DNA of 56,516 nt from Hyalangium ruber (GCF_034259325.1 NZ_JAXIVS010000031.1:1-56516), one strand, 5' to 3'; numbered from the stretch's first letter, positions 26,880-36,350 are shown. Program-made: numbers and translations. Notes: a model not told the origin generated them from the sequence alone.

Positions 26880-27776
26880 GTGGAAACCAGCGCCCTGACG
26901 ACGATTCTCCTGCCCCTTGCCCTGGGCATCATCATGCTCGGGCTGGGGCTGTCCCTCACGGTGGCCGACTTCACGCGGGTCATCACCTTCCCGCGCGCGG
27001 TGTTGGTGGGCCTGCTGTGTCAGATGGTGCTGCTGCCCGGCGCGGGCTTCGCCATCGCGAAGCTGAGTGGGCTGGCGCCCGAGCTGGCCGTGGGGCTGAT
27101 GCTCCTGGCGGCCTCTCCAGGCGGAGCCACCTCCAACCTCTACAGCCACCTGGCCAAGGGAGATGTGGCCCTCAACATCACCCTCACGGCGGTCAACAGC
27201 GTCCTCACAGTGGTGACGCTGCCGCTCATCGTGAACCTCTCGCTCGAACACTTCCTCGGAGAGAGCCGCGCCATTCCCCTTCAGTTCGGAAAGGTGGCGC
27301 AGATCTTCGTCGTTGTCCTGGGGCCAGTGTCGCTGGGCATGGTGCTGAAGAAGAAGTGGCCCTCGCTGTCCGAACGGCTGCAGAAGCCGGTGAAGATCCT
27401 CTCGGCGCTCTTCCTGGTGTTGGTGGTAGCGGCCACCGCCTTCAAGGAGCGAGCGATGCTGGGCGCCTACCTCCAGCAGGTGGGAGTGGCGGCGCTCGCC
27501 TTCAACCTCACCAGCATGCTCCTGGGCTACGCCCTGCCCCGGCTGCTCCGGCTGAGCAAGTCCCAGTCGATCGCCATCGGAATGGAGATCGGCATCCACA
27601 ACGGCACGCTGGCGATCGCCATCGCCTACAGCCCGATGCTGCTCAACAACAGCACCATGGCCATCCCAGCGGCCATCTACAGCCTCATCATGTTCTTCAC
27701 TGCTGCCCTCTTCGGGTACGCGGTGAATGCCGCCCAGCGCGCCCCCGCGGCATCCAGCGCCGCATCGGGTAACTGA
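26880..27776 (+). CDS. BASS-family (bile acid:sodium symporter-like) transporter
   Basis: 298 residues from the GTG at 26880, preceded by AGGAGG. About nine or ten transmembrane helices span the protein. The segment LLAASPGGATSNLYSHLAKGDVALNITLTAVNS matches in parts the BASS-family crossover motif (PGGxxSN), and IGMEIGIHNGTLAIAIA is the second conserved region (E and N for sodium binding). These proteins import organic anions with sodium; bacterial members transport substrates such as pantoate or keto acids besides bile acids. The leader hairpin just upstream suggests post-transcriptional control. Substrate unknown. Confidence 0.9.
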   Translation: METSALTTILLPLALGIIMLGLGLSLTVADFTRVITFPRAVLVGLLCQMVLLPGAGFAIAKLSGLAPELAVGLMLLAASPGGATSNLYSHLAKGDVALNITLTAVNSVLTVVTLPLIVNLSLEHFLGESRAIPLQFGKVAQIFVVVLGPVSLGMVLKKKWPSLSERLQKPVKILSALFLVLVVAATAFKERAMLGAYLQQVGVAALAFNLTSMLLGYALPRLLRLSKSQSIAIGMEIGIHNGTLAIAIAYSPMLLNNSTMAIPAAIYSLIMFFTAALFGYAVNAAQRAPAASSAASGN

Positions 27777-27809
27777 ACGCTGTCCGTCCCTGCCCTCGGA
27801 GCCATTCCC

Positions 27810-28736
27810 ATGACTCGCGCTGCCCTCCTCCTGCTCGGGCTCTGTGTGCCAGCCACGGCCCTCGCCCAGTCCTCGCCGCTCCTGCCCGAGGTCCCCGAGC
27901 GCCGGCTCGTCATCAACAACCTGCTCGTCACGCGCCTCAATCCCCTGGGGCTCGAGCTCCAGACGCGCGGGGGCTACCAGAGGCAGCTCTACCGCAAGGA
28001 GGGGCTGCTCTTCCGCGACAACTTCCTCTTCGTGGGCGCCTACCCCAAGCTCAACCCCGCGGGCATCAAGGTGGGGCCGGTGGTGGAGATCCAGCCCCTG
28101 TCCATCTTCAACCTGCGCCTCTCGGCTGAGTACGTGGGTTTCTTCGGCACGATGGGCTTCCTGCAGTCACGCCCTTCGCCGAACGCGGACTACTCCGACA
28201 CGGCGCTGGATGCGGGCAAAGCCGCGGGGCTGAACACGAGCGCCTCGGGCGCGAGGCTGGCGATCGAGCCCTTCGTCCAGATGAAGGTGGGGCCGATCGC
28301 GGTGCGCAACCGCTTCGCGGCCGAGTACTGGAACATGGGCCTGCGCGGCGAGGATCGCGTCTGGTACGACGCCACGCTCGACACGCTGGTGCCCGGCAAG
28401 GGCTTCACGCTGTCGAACGACCTGGACGTCCTCTTCCTCGGCCTGCCGCCCCTGGTGGTGGGTGCGCGCTACTCCCTGGTGGAGCCCCTTTACGCGTCGC
28501 GAAACCTAGCCGCGAACGAGCCCCTGACCGTGGACAATGGACACCACCGGGTGGGGTTGCTGGCGGCCTACGTCTTCTATGACGAGGGCTACACGGCCTT
28601 CAACAAGCCCGCCGTCCTCCTCAACGTCGCGTGGTACGTGCAGCACCGCTTCCGCACGGGCGCGGACGTGAACCGCGCCATGCCCTACCTGCTGCTCGGC
28701 TTCGCCTTCCAGTCGGATCTGTTGGACGGGCAGTAG
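27810..28736 (+). CDS. Predicted outer-membrane beta-barrel protein
   Basis: 308 residues. A clear signal peptide (cleavage after ATALAQ) leads into a region of alternating hydrophobic strands, many ending in Tyr, Phe or Trp (for example LLFRDNFLFVGAYPKL, VGARYSLVEPLYAS and LLAAYVFYDEGYTAF), as expected for an outer-membrane barrel of about 12-14 strands. I do not recognise a named family. It begins 33 bp after the BASS transporter stop, so the two may be co-transcribed and form an uptake pair. Function is inference. Confidence 0.7.
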   Translation: MTRAALLLLGLCVPATALAQSSPLLPEVPERRLVINNLLVTRLNPLGLELQTRGGYQRQLYRKEGLLFRDNFLFVGAYPKLNPAGIKVGPVVEIQPLSIFNLRLSAEYVGFFGTMGFLQSRPSPNADYSDTALDAGKAAGLNTSASGARLAIEPFVQMKVGPIAVRNRFAAEYWNMGLRGEDRVWYDATLDTLVPGKGFTLSNDLDVLFLGLPPLVVGARYSLVEPLYASRNLAANEPLTVDNGHHRVGLLAAYVFYDEGYTAFNKPAVLLNVAWYVQHRFRTGADVNRAMPYLLLGFAFQSDLLDGQ

Positions 28737-28831
28737 GCGGGTTCGATCAGCACTCACTACAGGCCGCGTCGATGTACCCGGCCGGGACGCGCACCACGCA
28801 CCCTTGCGCGCATCACGAGGCGCACGCTCGC

Positions 28832-28851
28832 GCGGCCCACAAGTGGGCCGC
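28832..28851. terminator. Bidirectional hairpin between convergent genes
   Basis: GCGGCCCAC and GTGGGCCGC arms around AA form a perfect 20-bp dyad between the convergent beta-barrel and immunity genes. It is terminator-like, without a strong T-tract. It also marks the left end of the lower-GC island. Confidence 0.5.
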
Positions 28852-28854
28852 TGA

Positions 28855-29418
28855 TTACACCTCTTGGAAGCGCGTGCCTGTAGCGCCCATGCGCTCCAAG
28901 GCGTCTTTGATCTCCTGAGAGACGATGAGGGCGACCTCCCATCCTTCGGGACGGAATACCTTGGCGTTGCCCACGTTGGCCTTGTCGATGCGCATGTCCC
29001 GAACATCCCGATACTGACCGACCCTGTCCGGTTCTCCATCCTTATGGGTCCAGAGCAGGATCCTGGAGGCCTGCTCGTCGATGCAGCGGATAAGGCGCGT
29101 TGCCACGAGGACAACGTATTGATCCGGTTGGCCCTCGATGTCTGCGGGGATGAGCTGCACGTCGTTGGGAGCCAACTCCGACAGCATGGAAGCCACCTTG
29201 ACGTGGACGACGGGAATCCGGATTCCCGCCTCAGTGAAGTCCAGAGGCCTGCCCGCAATCTCGATGGGAATCTTCAACCGCCCCTCCACATACACGGGAG
29301 TTCCGCGCTTGAAGTCCCAGTCATGGACCCTGCGGCCTTGGCTGTCGATGGGAGTATCCAGATGCCAACGGCGGGGAACGTAGACGTCGTCAGCTAGATC
29401 GAAGAAGCGCTGAGCCAT
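28855..29418 (-). CDS. Imm11/DUF1629-type immunity protein
   Basis: 187 residues. It begins MAQRFFDLADDVYVPRRWHL and contains FTEAGIRIPVVHVKVASML and QASRILLWTHKDGEPDRVGQYRDVRDMRIDKA in separate parts, consistent with the Imm11 family (DUF1629) that is common in myxobacteria beside toxins. No signal peptide, so it acts in the cytoplasm. It starts 18 bp after the stop of the AHH toxin lipoprotein on the same strand, the standard order for toxin then cognate immunity. It should bind and neutralise that nuclease domain. Base composition is less GC-rich than the flanking core genes. Confidence 0.8.
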   Translation of the reverse strand: MAQRFFDLADDVYVPRRWHLDTPIDSQGRRVHDWDFKRGTPVYVEGRLKIPIEIAGRPLDFTEAGIRIPVVHVKVASMLSELAPNDVQLIPADIEGQPDQYVVLVATRLIRCIDEQASRILLWTHKDGEPDRVGQYRDVRDMRIDKANVGNAKVFRPEGWEVALIVSQEIKDALERMGATGTRFQEV

Positions 29419-29436
29419 AATAGGGAAGTTCTAGCG

Positions 29437-30792
29437 TCATTTTCCCAGGGTGAGGAGTTGGTTCAACTCCGTGCCGGGGGTGGCGATTTCCTCTGCGAGG
29501 GTGCGGAGTTCGCGGGTCAACTTCCCTCGGCATTCCGTGATTGCGCGACAGTCTCCCAATGCCCTGTCCAAGCGCCTGTACACGATGTCATGGTACCGCT
29601 GCGGGTGAGGTCCTAGGTGCCCCTGGAGAGGCACGATGTTCTCAGGGTCCTTCAGCCGCATTCCAGCCCTAGCAAAGAGCCTCTCGAACCTGGGCGTCCA
29701 CGGGCCACCGCGCAAGGTGGATTGCTTGTTCGCGATGGTCCCGATGTGGTGATTTTGCGTTCGGTCGCCGCGCCCACCGTGTGCCGCCATCGCCACCGCG
29801 CCCGGTGCCAGAGCCACGCTGAAGCCCTCGGCCGTTACCGCCACAGATTCCGCCGCGCTCACCTCCGACAACAGGATGCCTTCGCGGCCCACAGCCTGCA
29901 TCGACACCTGCGCCGAACCGGGCAGCGTTCCCACCTGCTCCGCGAACCCCTTCGCCGTGCGCGTCAGCAGCACCATCGCCATCATGGCGAACGCTTGCGC
30001 CGCCTCACGCGAGAACAACTTGCCGAACTTCTCGCCTACCTCGCGGATCTCCTCGAAGGTGGTTGCAACTTTCACCTCCTCCATCAACTGGAACCAGCCG
30101 GTAATCAGGTTGTAGAGCGTCTCGGCGCCCACCCAGAGAATGAGCCCCACAGTCGCCCAGGCGGCGATGAACTTGGTAACAGGCTCGGGCATGGCGAGCA
30201 GGACGAGTAGCGTGACAACAGTCGCCATCGCGGCCTGCATGACGGCCCGCATGCTCACCATCTCGCCCAGCGCCCTCTCGAACTCTTCCAGTACCGGACT
30301 CTTGCTCAAGGCCATGGCCAACATGTAGCGGCCTTGCATGTCCATGTACTTCCCGCCAACGAGCGCGCCTCCCAGACAATCGCCCTCGAAACCATGGGCG
30401 CTTCGACACCAGATTTTGTATCTGCTGACGAGTTTCTGCTCCTCCGCCGTCAACATCCCTTCCAAGGGAGTACCCGACTCCAACGGAACGAGCTTTCTCT
30501 CCCGGAGCAGATAGAGGTAATCGCCGTACAGCGCGTCGAGTTGAAACAACTGCTCCACCGTCTCACGCGGAGAGCCGATCAGCCGCACCTCACGCGCCAG
30601 TCTCCGGATGGCTTGGGTAACTTCCTCCGGCGTTACCTCCACCGGCTCCGCCGTAGCAGTGCGGGGGATGTAAACGGTGGTTTGTCCCCCCACACCGTTG
30701 TCCACCCGGACAACTCTCGGGGTCGTACTGCACCCGACCAGCACGGCAAGGATCAGCGCTTCGGTCTTCCACAGAATCCGCCACGGCCTCAT
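29437..30792 (-). CDS. Lipoprotein toxin with C-terminal AHH nuclease domain (SitA-like)
   Basis: 451 residues. The N-terminus is a lipoprotein signal with lipobox LVGC (Cys21). A helical central region includes strongly hydrophobic segments at about 188-200 and 208-222. The C-terminal AHH-type HNH/endonuclease VII-like domain (about 345-410) has NHHIGTIANKQ, a second cluster GHLGPHPQRYHDIVYRRL, and conserved DPENIVPL between them (His348, 349, 392, 396 and 401). The variant NHH replaces the literal Ala-His-His. An immunity gene follows directly. Lipoprotein toxins of this build, such as Myxococcus SitA, are exchanged between kin by outer membrane exchange. The toxin call is firm; the delivery route is inference. 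Confidence 0.85.
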   Translation of the reverse strand: MRPWRILWKTEALILAVLVGCSTTPRVVRVDNGVGGQTTVYIPRTATAEPVEVTPEEVTQAIRRLAREVRLIGSPRETVEQLFQLDALYGDYLYLLRERKLVPLESGTPLEGMLTAEEQKLVSRYKIWCRSAHGFEGDCLGGALVGGKYMDMQGRYMLAMALSKSPVLEEFERALGEMVSMRAVMQAAMATVVTLLVLLAMPEPVTKFIAAWATVGLILWVGAETLYNLITGWFQLMEEVKVATTFEEIREVGEKFGKLFSREAAQAFAMMAMVLLTRTAKGFAEQVGTLPGSAQVSMQAVGREGILLSEVSAAESVAVTAEGFSVALAPGAVAMAAHGGRGDRTQNHHIGTIANKQSTLRGGPWTPRFERLFARAGMRLKDPENIVPLQGHLGPHPQRYHDIVYRRLDRALGDCRAITECRGKLTRELRTLAEEIATPGTELNQLLTLGK

Positions 30793-31054
30793 GGATCACC
30801 TCATCTTGTGAGCAACGGATCAGGCTAGAGGCCACGCCTCGGGAGAAGAGGATTCTCGGGGTGGAGTTGCCCCGGGTTCATGGCTCTCCCGCATCTCGTG
30901 TGGATTACGCAGCGAGCATCATGGGTTACCCTTTGGTAGCAGCCAAGGAGAGCGCCCTCTCCTCACCTGGGACCGCCCCTCTCCCGGCGTCCCGGCGCAC
31001 ACAGGCTCCGGCTTGCTCTGTTAGCCTGCGCTGGCTTGTAGCCCGGAGCCACGC
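30793..31054. other. Intergenic region of the accessory island
   Basis: This 262-bp divergent gap separates the toxin operon from the small lipoprotein gene. It should hold both promoters, but I could not identify convincing boxes. A CGGAG ribosome binding site precedes the next gene at 31055. Confidence 0.4.
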
Positions 31055-31260
31055 ATGCGCTGGATGACCGTGGGGCTTGCCGCCCTGGCACTTGTCGGAA
31101 ACCTGGGCTGCTCCCGCGCCAAGGGGAAGAAGAGCACCTTCGACAAGGCCGCCTTCCAGGGCGTGGAGCAGTCCATTGCCGACAAGGCGTGCTCGAAACA
31201 CGAGTATGAGGAGCACTGCACCCCGGATCCCACCCTTCCGCGGTGCCGTCAGCTATGCGG

Positions 31261-31264
<4 letters not shown>
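31055..31264 (+). CDS. Small Cys-containing putative lipoprotein
   Basis: 69 residues starting MRWMTVGLAALALVGNLGC, a short signal peptide with an imperfect lipobox (NLGC), then a Lys-rich stretch and a C-terminal CSKHEYEEHC, TPDPTLPRCRQLCG pattern with four Cys. It overlaps the next gene by ATGA, so the pair is translationally coupled. Function unknown; it may be the small partner of the larger Cys-rich protein. Confidence 0.6.
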
Positions 31265-32145
<881 letters not shown>

Positions 32146-32251
32146 GCCTCACTGCCGCTGAGCTCCGGTCTCATCCGCCTGGCTGCCTCTGGCGGCTTCA
32201 GGGGAAAAAGAAAACCCCGGCTCGCCTGATTGCGGCCGGAGCCTTGCTACA

Positions 32252-32314
32252 GCTCTCGCGGCTCCGTGGAGGCGGCGGGAATCGAACCCGCCGCTTGGAA
32301 CTTCTTGCGAGAGC
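32252..32314 (-). other. tRNA/tmRNA 3'-end-like segment within a larger dyad
   Basis: On the minus strand, a T-arm-like stem-loop (GCGGG, TTCGATT, CCCGC; 32291-32275) is followed by CGCCTCC plus A (32274-32267), exactly the layout of an acceptor 3' strand and discriminator base. No matching 5' acceptor strand (GGAGGCG), D-arm or anticodon arm is found upstream, so it is not a complete tRNA. It looks like the tail of a tRNA or tmRNA left at an integration site. An outer dyad GCTCTCGC/GCGAGAGC (32252-32259, 32307-32314) encloses it. Confidence 0.35.
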
Positions 32315-32368
32315 AATCCGAGCTGGCGGCGCTATCCGGGCTCATGTGCCTGCGGGATGCACCTTGGA

Positions 32369-32824
32369 TCAAACTTGAGGCAGACAGGCTTCCTCGTAGC
32401 CCCAGCGGTCCTGATCCTGGCCGGCGTCCAGCTCCTTCTTCAATTCCTGCAGCGACACGGAAGGGGGAACGTCGACGGCAATCACGTGGGGAAGATGACT
32501 TAGCTCCGATGAACACCCCAGTTGCCTGAAGAGATCGCGTACAGCCTGTACATCGGACGTCTCACTGACGATGAGCCGGATCGTGCCGTGCCCCGAAGGC
32601 TGGACGACCTCCTTGTAGCGGAAGACGCCCTCCTCGGGAGTCGCGGACACGATGTCGTTCACCGCGATGCCATGCACGAAGAAGGGAATGTTGTCGATCT
32701 GGAAGAGCCCGTTGCCAACCCGGATAGCCCAGAGCGTCTCCGCGGTCGCTGGAGGGTAGCCATCTTCGTCTTGCTCCAAATCACACAACACCTTGACGTA
32801 TTGATCGCTTCCTTGAGCATTCAT
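32369..32824 (-). CDS. DUF4265-family protein, putative immunity protein
   Basis: 151 residues from ATG 32824 (MNAQGSDQYVKVLCDL). The LEQDEDGYPPATAETLWA opening and the DNIPFFVHGIAVNDIVSA segment fit DUF4265, a family that often accompanies polymorphic toxins. It is a small cytoplasmic protein. The upstream neighbour on the same strand is an HNH toxin remnant, 13 bp away, which supports an immunity role. Codon use is less GC-biased than in the core genes. Family assignment is from memory of the motif pattern. Confidence 0.7.
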   Translation of the reverse strand: MNAQGSDQYVKVLCDLEQDEDGYPPATAETLWAIRVGNGLFQIDNIPFFVHGIAVNDIVSATPEEGVFRYKEVVQPSGHGTIRLIVSETSDVQAVRDLFRQLGCSSELSHLPHVIAVDVPPSVSLQELKKELDAGQDQDRWGYEEACLPQV

Positions 32825-32837
32825 GGCCGATCCGCTC

Positions 32838-33056
32838 TCACTGCTCTTTGTCACTTTTCTTGATGTTGCATTCTCGGCACATGACCTGTCCGTTTTCAGG
32901 GTCGTTCGTCCCACCCTTGGCCCTGGGAATGACATGATCGACGTGGGCCTCGTTCTTGGGGGTGTGACGCCCTTTGACCAGGGCCTTCTTTTTCTGGGTG
33001 AAACGTCCGCCCGGCCGTCCTCCTCCCACAACTTCCGGCGATGAGCCAGGAGGCAT
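32838..33056 (-). pseudogene. HNH-nuclease toxin C-terminal remnant
   Basis: A 72-residue open frame carries HVDHVIPRAKGGTNDPENG and VMCRECNIKKSDK, the core of an HNH nuclease of the polymorphic-toxin type, preceded by GGRFTQKKKALVKGRHTPKNEA. In full toxins the segment between the Gly-rich lead and HVDHVIP is longer and holds a zinc CxxC, so an internal deletion is likely. No secretion domain remains upstream; the bases from 33057 to 33222 show no coding continuity. It is probably a displaced or decayed toxin tip with its surviving immunity gene. Confidence 0.6.
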
Positions 33057-33234
33057 TCCATGGGTGAAACTTGGCGAACAGCTGGATCATCCCTGCGCTC
33101 CGTTGTTCCCGAACTGCTCGCTCCCCTGGCAGGAGCAACGACAGGAAGAAACACCTAGAGTGGCGGGTCGGGGTCGGACGCGTCCCGGGTGGCCTCCAAC
33201 CTCTCAGCTTGATACCCCGTGAATGGAGACGGAA

Positions 33235-33657
33235 ATGGCCAAGGCGAGTCATCGAGGCAGTTGCCATTGCAAGGCGGTCCGCTACGAAGTGGAGATCGAC
33301 CTGACCAAGGGAACGGAGCGCTGCAATTGCTCCATCTGCTGGAAAGCCAGGGCCTGGTTCGCGATCGTCCAAGAGGAGGATTTCAAGCTTCTGACGAGCC
33401 CCGACGCCATGGGCGAGTACCGGTGGGTGCCCGAGGGAAAGTCCGAACCCTTTCTGACCTACCGTTTCTGCAAGCACTGCGGCGTTCGCATCCATGCCGC
33501 CGGCGACCAGGCGTCCCTGGGTGGCAAGTTCTATGCGCTGCACGTTCCCACGTTAGACGATGCGCACCAGGACGAGTTGGCTGCCGCTCCGCTGAAGTTC
33601 AACGACAACCTGCACGGCAGGCCCGACAGAACGCCCGAGGACACGCGGCTTCTCTGA
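33235..33657 (+). CDS. GFA-family protein (glutathione-dependent formaldehyde-activating fold)
   Basis: 140 residues from ATG 33235, which has a GGAG ribosome binding site about six bases upstream; the ATG at 33223 lacks one. The domain is a Mss4-like zinc fold: GSCHCKAVRYEVEIDL, CNCSICWKARAWF and FCKHCGVRIHAAGD supply the zinc cysteines. Members bind glutathione or small thiols, and many have no established formaldehyde role. The gene is monocistronic and marks the end of the low-GC island. Confidence 0.88.
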   Translation: MAKASHRGSCHCKAVRYEVEIDLTKGTERCNCSICWKARAWFAIVQEEDFKLLTSPDAMGEYRWVPEGKSEPFLTYRFCKHCGVRIHAAGDQASLGGKFYALHVPTLDDAHQDELAAAPLKFNDNLHGRPDRTPEDTRLL

Positions 33658-33771
33658 GTGACCGTTCCCTGGAGTCAGGAACTGGAACGGCTTTGCCGCG
33701 ATTGAATAGAAATGTGAAGGGTGCGTCGGTACAGCAGCGCCGACCGGAAGAGTCGCAGCGGAGGTCCCCCG

Positions 33772-35058
33772 ATGAGCCGCACCTTTCGGTTCCTGTTGAG
33801 CGCGCTGCTCGTTACCGGCATCGCCCGAGCGGAGGGTGTCGGTGACCGGGACACGCAGCCCAGCTCCGCGACGCGCCTGCGTGGAACTTCGTCGCTGATC
33901 CCAATGCCCGACGGCGGGCTGCTCTCCCTGGGCGGCTCCAGCCTGCGGATCCTCCCACAGGGAGCGAAACGCTGGGAGACACTGCACCAGGTGCCGAAGG
34001 ACAACCTCTACCGCGTCTCGGTCAATGACGCGGGCGGAGTGCTTGCCGCCTGGGAGAGTGAACCGGTCATCCACTATCTGCTGCCGCGGTCGAAGCGGCA
34101 CGTCACCCTGCCCCGCCCGAGCGTGCCACCGCCGGAGATCTCCGGGTTCGGGCTTCAGTACCTCGCCTTCGCGACGAACGGACGGGATGCGCTGATCCGC
34201 ATGGAGGGCTCGACACCGCACCGCACCGGCCCTCGTCGCGGATCGCGCAGGGTGTACATGGTGTACCGCGTCCCGCTGGACGGGACTGGCGCCCCCGAGC
34301 TGCTGTACACGGTGGATGGCGCGCAGTTGGTCCAGATGGGCCCCCGGGTCGCGGCGTACTTGATCCCCACCGTCCTCGGCCCCGTCTGCGACGCGCACGT
34401 GTTCTGTGAGTTCTCCTCGCTCATCACGTACGAGCTCACCGACACCGGGGTGACCCAGAAGACGCTGCTCACGCAGGCGCAGGTGCGGATGGCCGGGGCG
34501 CGGCGGGTCGCGGGCAGCGATGACGACCGGCTGGTGCTTCAAATCGAGACCAGCGGGACGCGCCATGAGCGCGGACTCCTCACCTGGCACCGAGGCGACG
34601 CCAAGGCTGACTACCGCCTGCTTCCAGGGAGGAGCGACAACGCCAACCGCTTGATGGTCATGAAGTCGGGCGCGCTGGTGGAGCTGGTCAAGCTGGAGGA
34701 GGACGCGCTGGAGATCCGCCACACGCTCCCAGACGGACGCCAGACGACGACCCGGCTCCGTGCGCCGGATGATCCGGACATCGTGGATTCAGACCCCCAC
34801 GGCATCGGCGAGCGCGGCGACGGAACCCTCTGGGCGCACTGGGGCGACTACGTGCTGCTGTTCCCCCCAGGAACGCCGCCTCGGGCCTACGGCATCGCGT
34901 CGCTGCTCGGCCGGCGTGACGACTGGGCGGGCGTGGCCCTCTACGTTCCCGAGCCGGAGGCCCTGTGGATCGGGGTGGAGATCGGCGCGGGCCGAGACTT
35001 CGTGCGGCTGCCGTTCACGCAGCTCGAGAAGGGAGCGAAGCCGTGGCCAACCGAATGA
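33772..35058 (+). CDS. Secreted beta-propeller-like protein, paralogue A
   Basis: 428 residues from ATG 33772 (MSRTFRFLLSALLVTG). A signal peptide ends near GIARAEG. The mature protein is beta-rich with repeating sheet-like blocks, for example SLIPMPDGGLLSLGGSSLRIL, GVLAAWESEPVIHYL and DGTLWAHWGDYVLLFPPGTP, suggestive of a beta-propeller. It shares most motifs in order with the next gene (MPDGG, LYRVSVNDAGGVLAAWE, LLYTVDG, HWGDY), so the two arose by tandem duplication. It has no catalytic motif I recognise and its location is periplasmic or extracellular. The downstream paralogue overlaps its 3' end. Confidence 0.7.
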   Translation: MSRTFRFLLSALLVTGIARAEGVGDRDTQPSSATRLRGTSSLIPMPDGGLLSLGGSSLRILPQGAKRWETLHQVPKDNLYRVSVNDAGGVLAAWESEPVIHYLLPRSKRHVTLPRPSVPPPEISGFGLQYLAFATNGRDALIRMEGSTPHRTGPRRGSRRVYMVYRVPLDGTGAPELLYTVDGAQLVQMGPRVAAYLIPTVLGPVCDAHVFCEFSSLITYELTDTGVTQKTLLTQAQVRMAGARRVAGSDDDRLVLQIETSGTRHERGLLTWHRGDAKADYRLLPGRSDNANRLMVMKSGALVELVKLEEDALEIRHTLPDGRQTTTRLRAPDDPDIVDSDPHGIGERGDGTLWAHWGDYVLLFPPGTPPRAYGIASLLGRRDDWAGVALYVPEPEALWIGVEIGAGRDFVRLPFTQLEKGAKPWPTE

Positions 35059-36329
35059 CCTGGGTCCCCGTGGTGCTGGCGCTGTTCGCGGCCGGAGCAC
35101 GCGGAGAGGGCGTGGAGAAGCGGGAACTGCCTCCGAGCCCAGCGGAGCGCATCCGCAACGCCTCGCACCTGCAGCCGATGCCCGACGGGGGTTGGGTCTC
35201 GGTGGGCTTCTCGACCTTGAGTGTGCTCCGGCCAGGCGCCCGGCAGTGGGAGAAAATCCACCGCATCCAGGGCGACAGCCTCTACCGGGTGGCGGTGAGC
35301 GACTCCGGCGCGCTCCTCGCCGCCTGGGAGAAGGATCCGTCGCTCCACTACTTCCCCGCGAAGTCCAAGGAGCACCTCACCCTGCCGAAGCCGCAGCCGC
35401 CCTCGCCGGAGGTGTTCCACTTCCACGTGCAGTTCATCGGGTTCCTGCCGAACAGCCGTGACGTGTTCGTGTTCATGAGGGGAGAGGCGCCGCACATGAA
35501 CGGGCCGTACCGCGAGCACCACCCCATCGGCGCCGCCTATCGTGTCGCGCTGGACGGGAGCAGGCCCGCTCAGCTGCTCTACACGGTGGACGGCGGGCAC
35601 GACCTCTACGTCTCCGAGCGCCTCGCGGTGTTCATCATCCCGAAGAAGCTCGGGCAGATGTGCGAGCACCGCACCTGCGATCCGGTGGATCAGCTCGTGG
35701 CCTACGAATACTCGGATCGGGGCGTCACCCGGCGCCTCCTGCTCTCCTCCGCCGAGCGGGCCATGAGCCATGTCCGGCTGATCTGGGGGAGCGACGACCA
35801 ACACCTGATGTTCGAGGTGCATCTCGACGGCCAGGAGCGCGGGATGTTCGCGTGGCGACCGGGCGAGGCAAAGGGCGCGTTTCGGCCTTTCCCCAAGGCA
35901 AATTACTCGACCGAGCAGTTCCGGCTGCTGAAGAACTGGGACCTGCTCGAGGTGGTCCGGACGCACAACTACCAGGACCTAGAGCTCCGTCGGCACCCCT
36001 GGACCGGAGACGTGCAGGTGACCACGCTCCAGGGGACGAAGGACAAGGGCTCCTGGGACCGCAACGTGCATGCGCTCGGGGTGCGGGAGAACGGCTCCCT
36101 CTGGCTCCACTGGGGCGACTTCCTGATGCTGATCCCGCCCAAGGGGACCCCTCGCGCCTACAACATCGAGCCGCTGCTGACGCGACGGACGGAGTGGGCC
36201 GACGCCACACTGTACACCGCGAAGCCGGAGACACTGTGGGTCGGGATCGACCACGGCGGAAGCCGCGACTTCGTCCGGGTGAGCTTCGACGAAGTCGAAA
36301 AGAAGGCGAAGCCGTGGCCGACGCGATGA
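35043..36329 (+). CDS. Secreted beta-propeller-like protein, paralogue B
   Basis: 428 residues from the GTG at 35043, which has AGGGAG eight bases upstream; the ATG at 35055 that overlaps the upstream stop is an alternative. A short signal peptide (VLALFAAGARGEG) precedes the same arrangement as the upstream paralogue: LQPMPDGGWVSVGFSTL, LLAAWEKDPSLHYF, LLYTVDGGHDLY and LWLHWGDFLMLIPPKGTP. It is translationally coupled to its paralogue. It converges on the encapsulin gene with 21 bp between stops. Function unknown. Confidence 0.7.
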   Translation: MANRMTWVPVVLALFAAGARGEGVEKRELPPSPAERIRNASHLQPMPDGGWVSVGFSTLSVLRPGARQWEKIHRIQGDSLYRVAVSDSGALLAAWEKDPSLHYFPAKSKEHLTLPKPQPPSPEVFHFHVQFIGFLPNSRDVFVFMRGEAPHMNGPYREHHPIGAAYRVALDGSRPAQLLYTVDGGHDLYVSERLAVFIIPKKLGQMCEHRTCDPVDQLVAYEYSDRGVTRRLLLSSAERAMSHVRLIWGSDDQHLMFEVHLDGQERGMFAWRPGEAKGAFRPFPKANYSTEQFRLLKNWDLLEVVRTHNYQDLELRRHPWTGDVQVTTLQGTKDKGSWDRNVHALGVRENGSLWLHWGDFLMLIPPKGTPRAYNIEPLLTRRTEWADATLYTAKPETLWVGIDHGGSRDFVRVSFDEVEKKAKPWPTR

Positions 36330-36350
36330 GCGCCCTTGGACGCCGACGAA

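Noticed and set aside
32252-32345. Complete tRNA gene
   Set aside because: Only the T-arm and the acceptor 3' strand fit; no GGAGGCG 5' strand, D-arm or anticodon arm is found within 100 bases upstream on the minus strand.
32896-33543. 215-codon minus-strand frame overlapping the GFA gene
   Set aside because: It is antisense to a well-supported zinc protein and in a frame different from the HNH core; no motif of its own.
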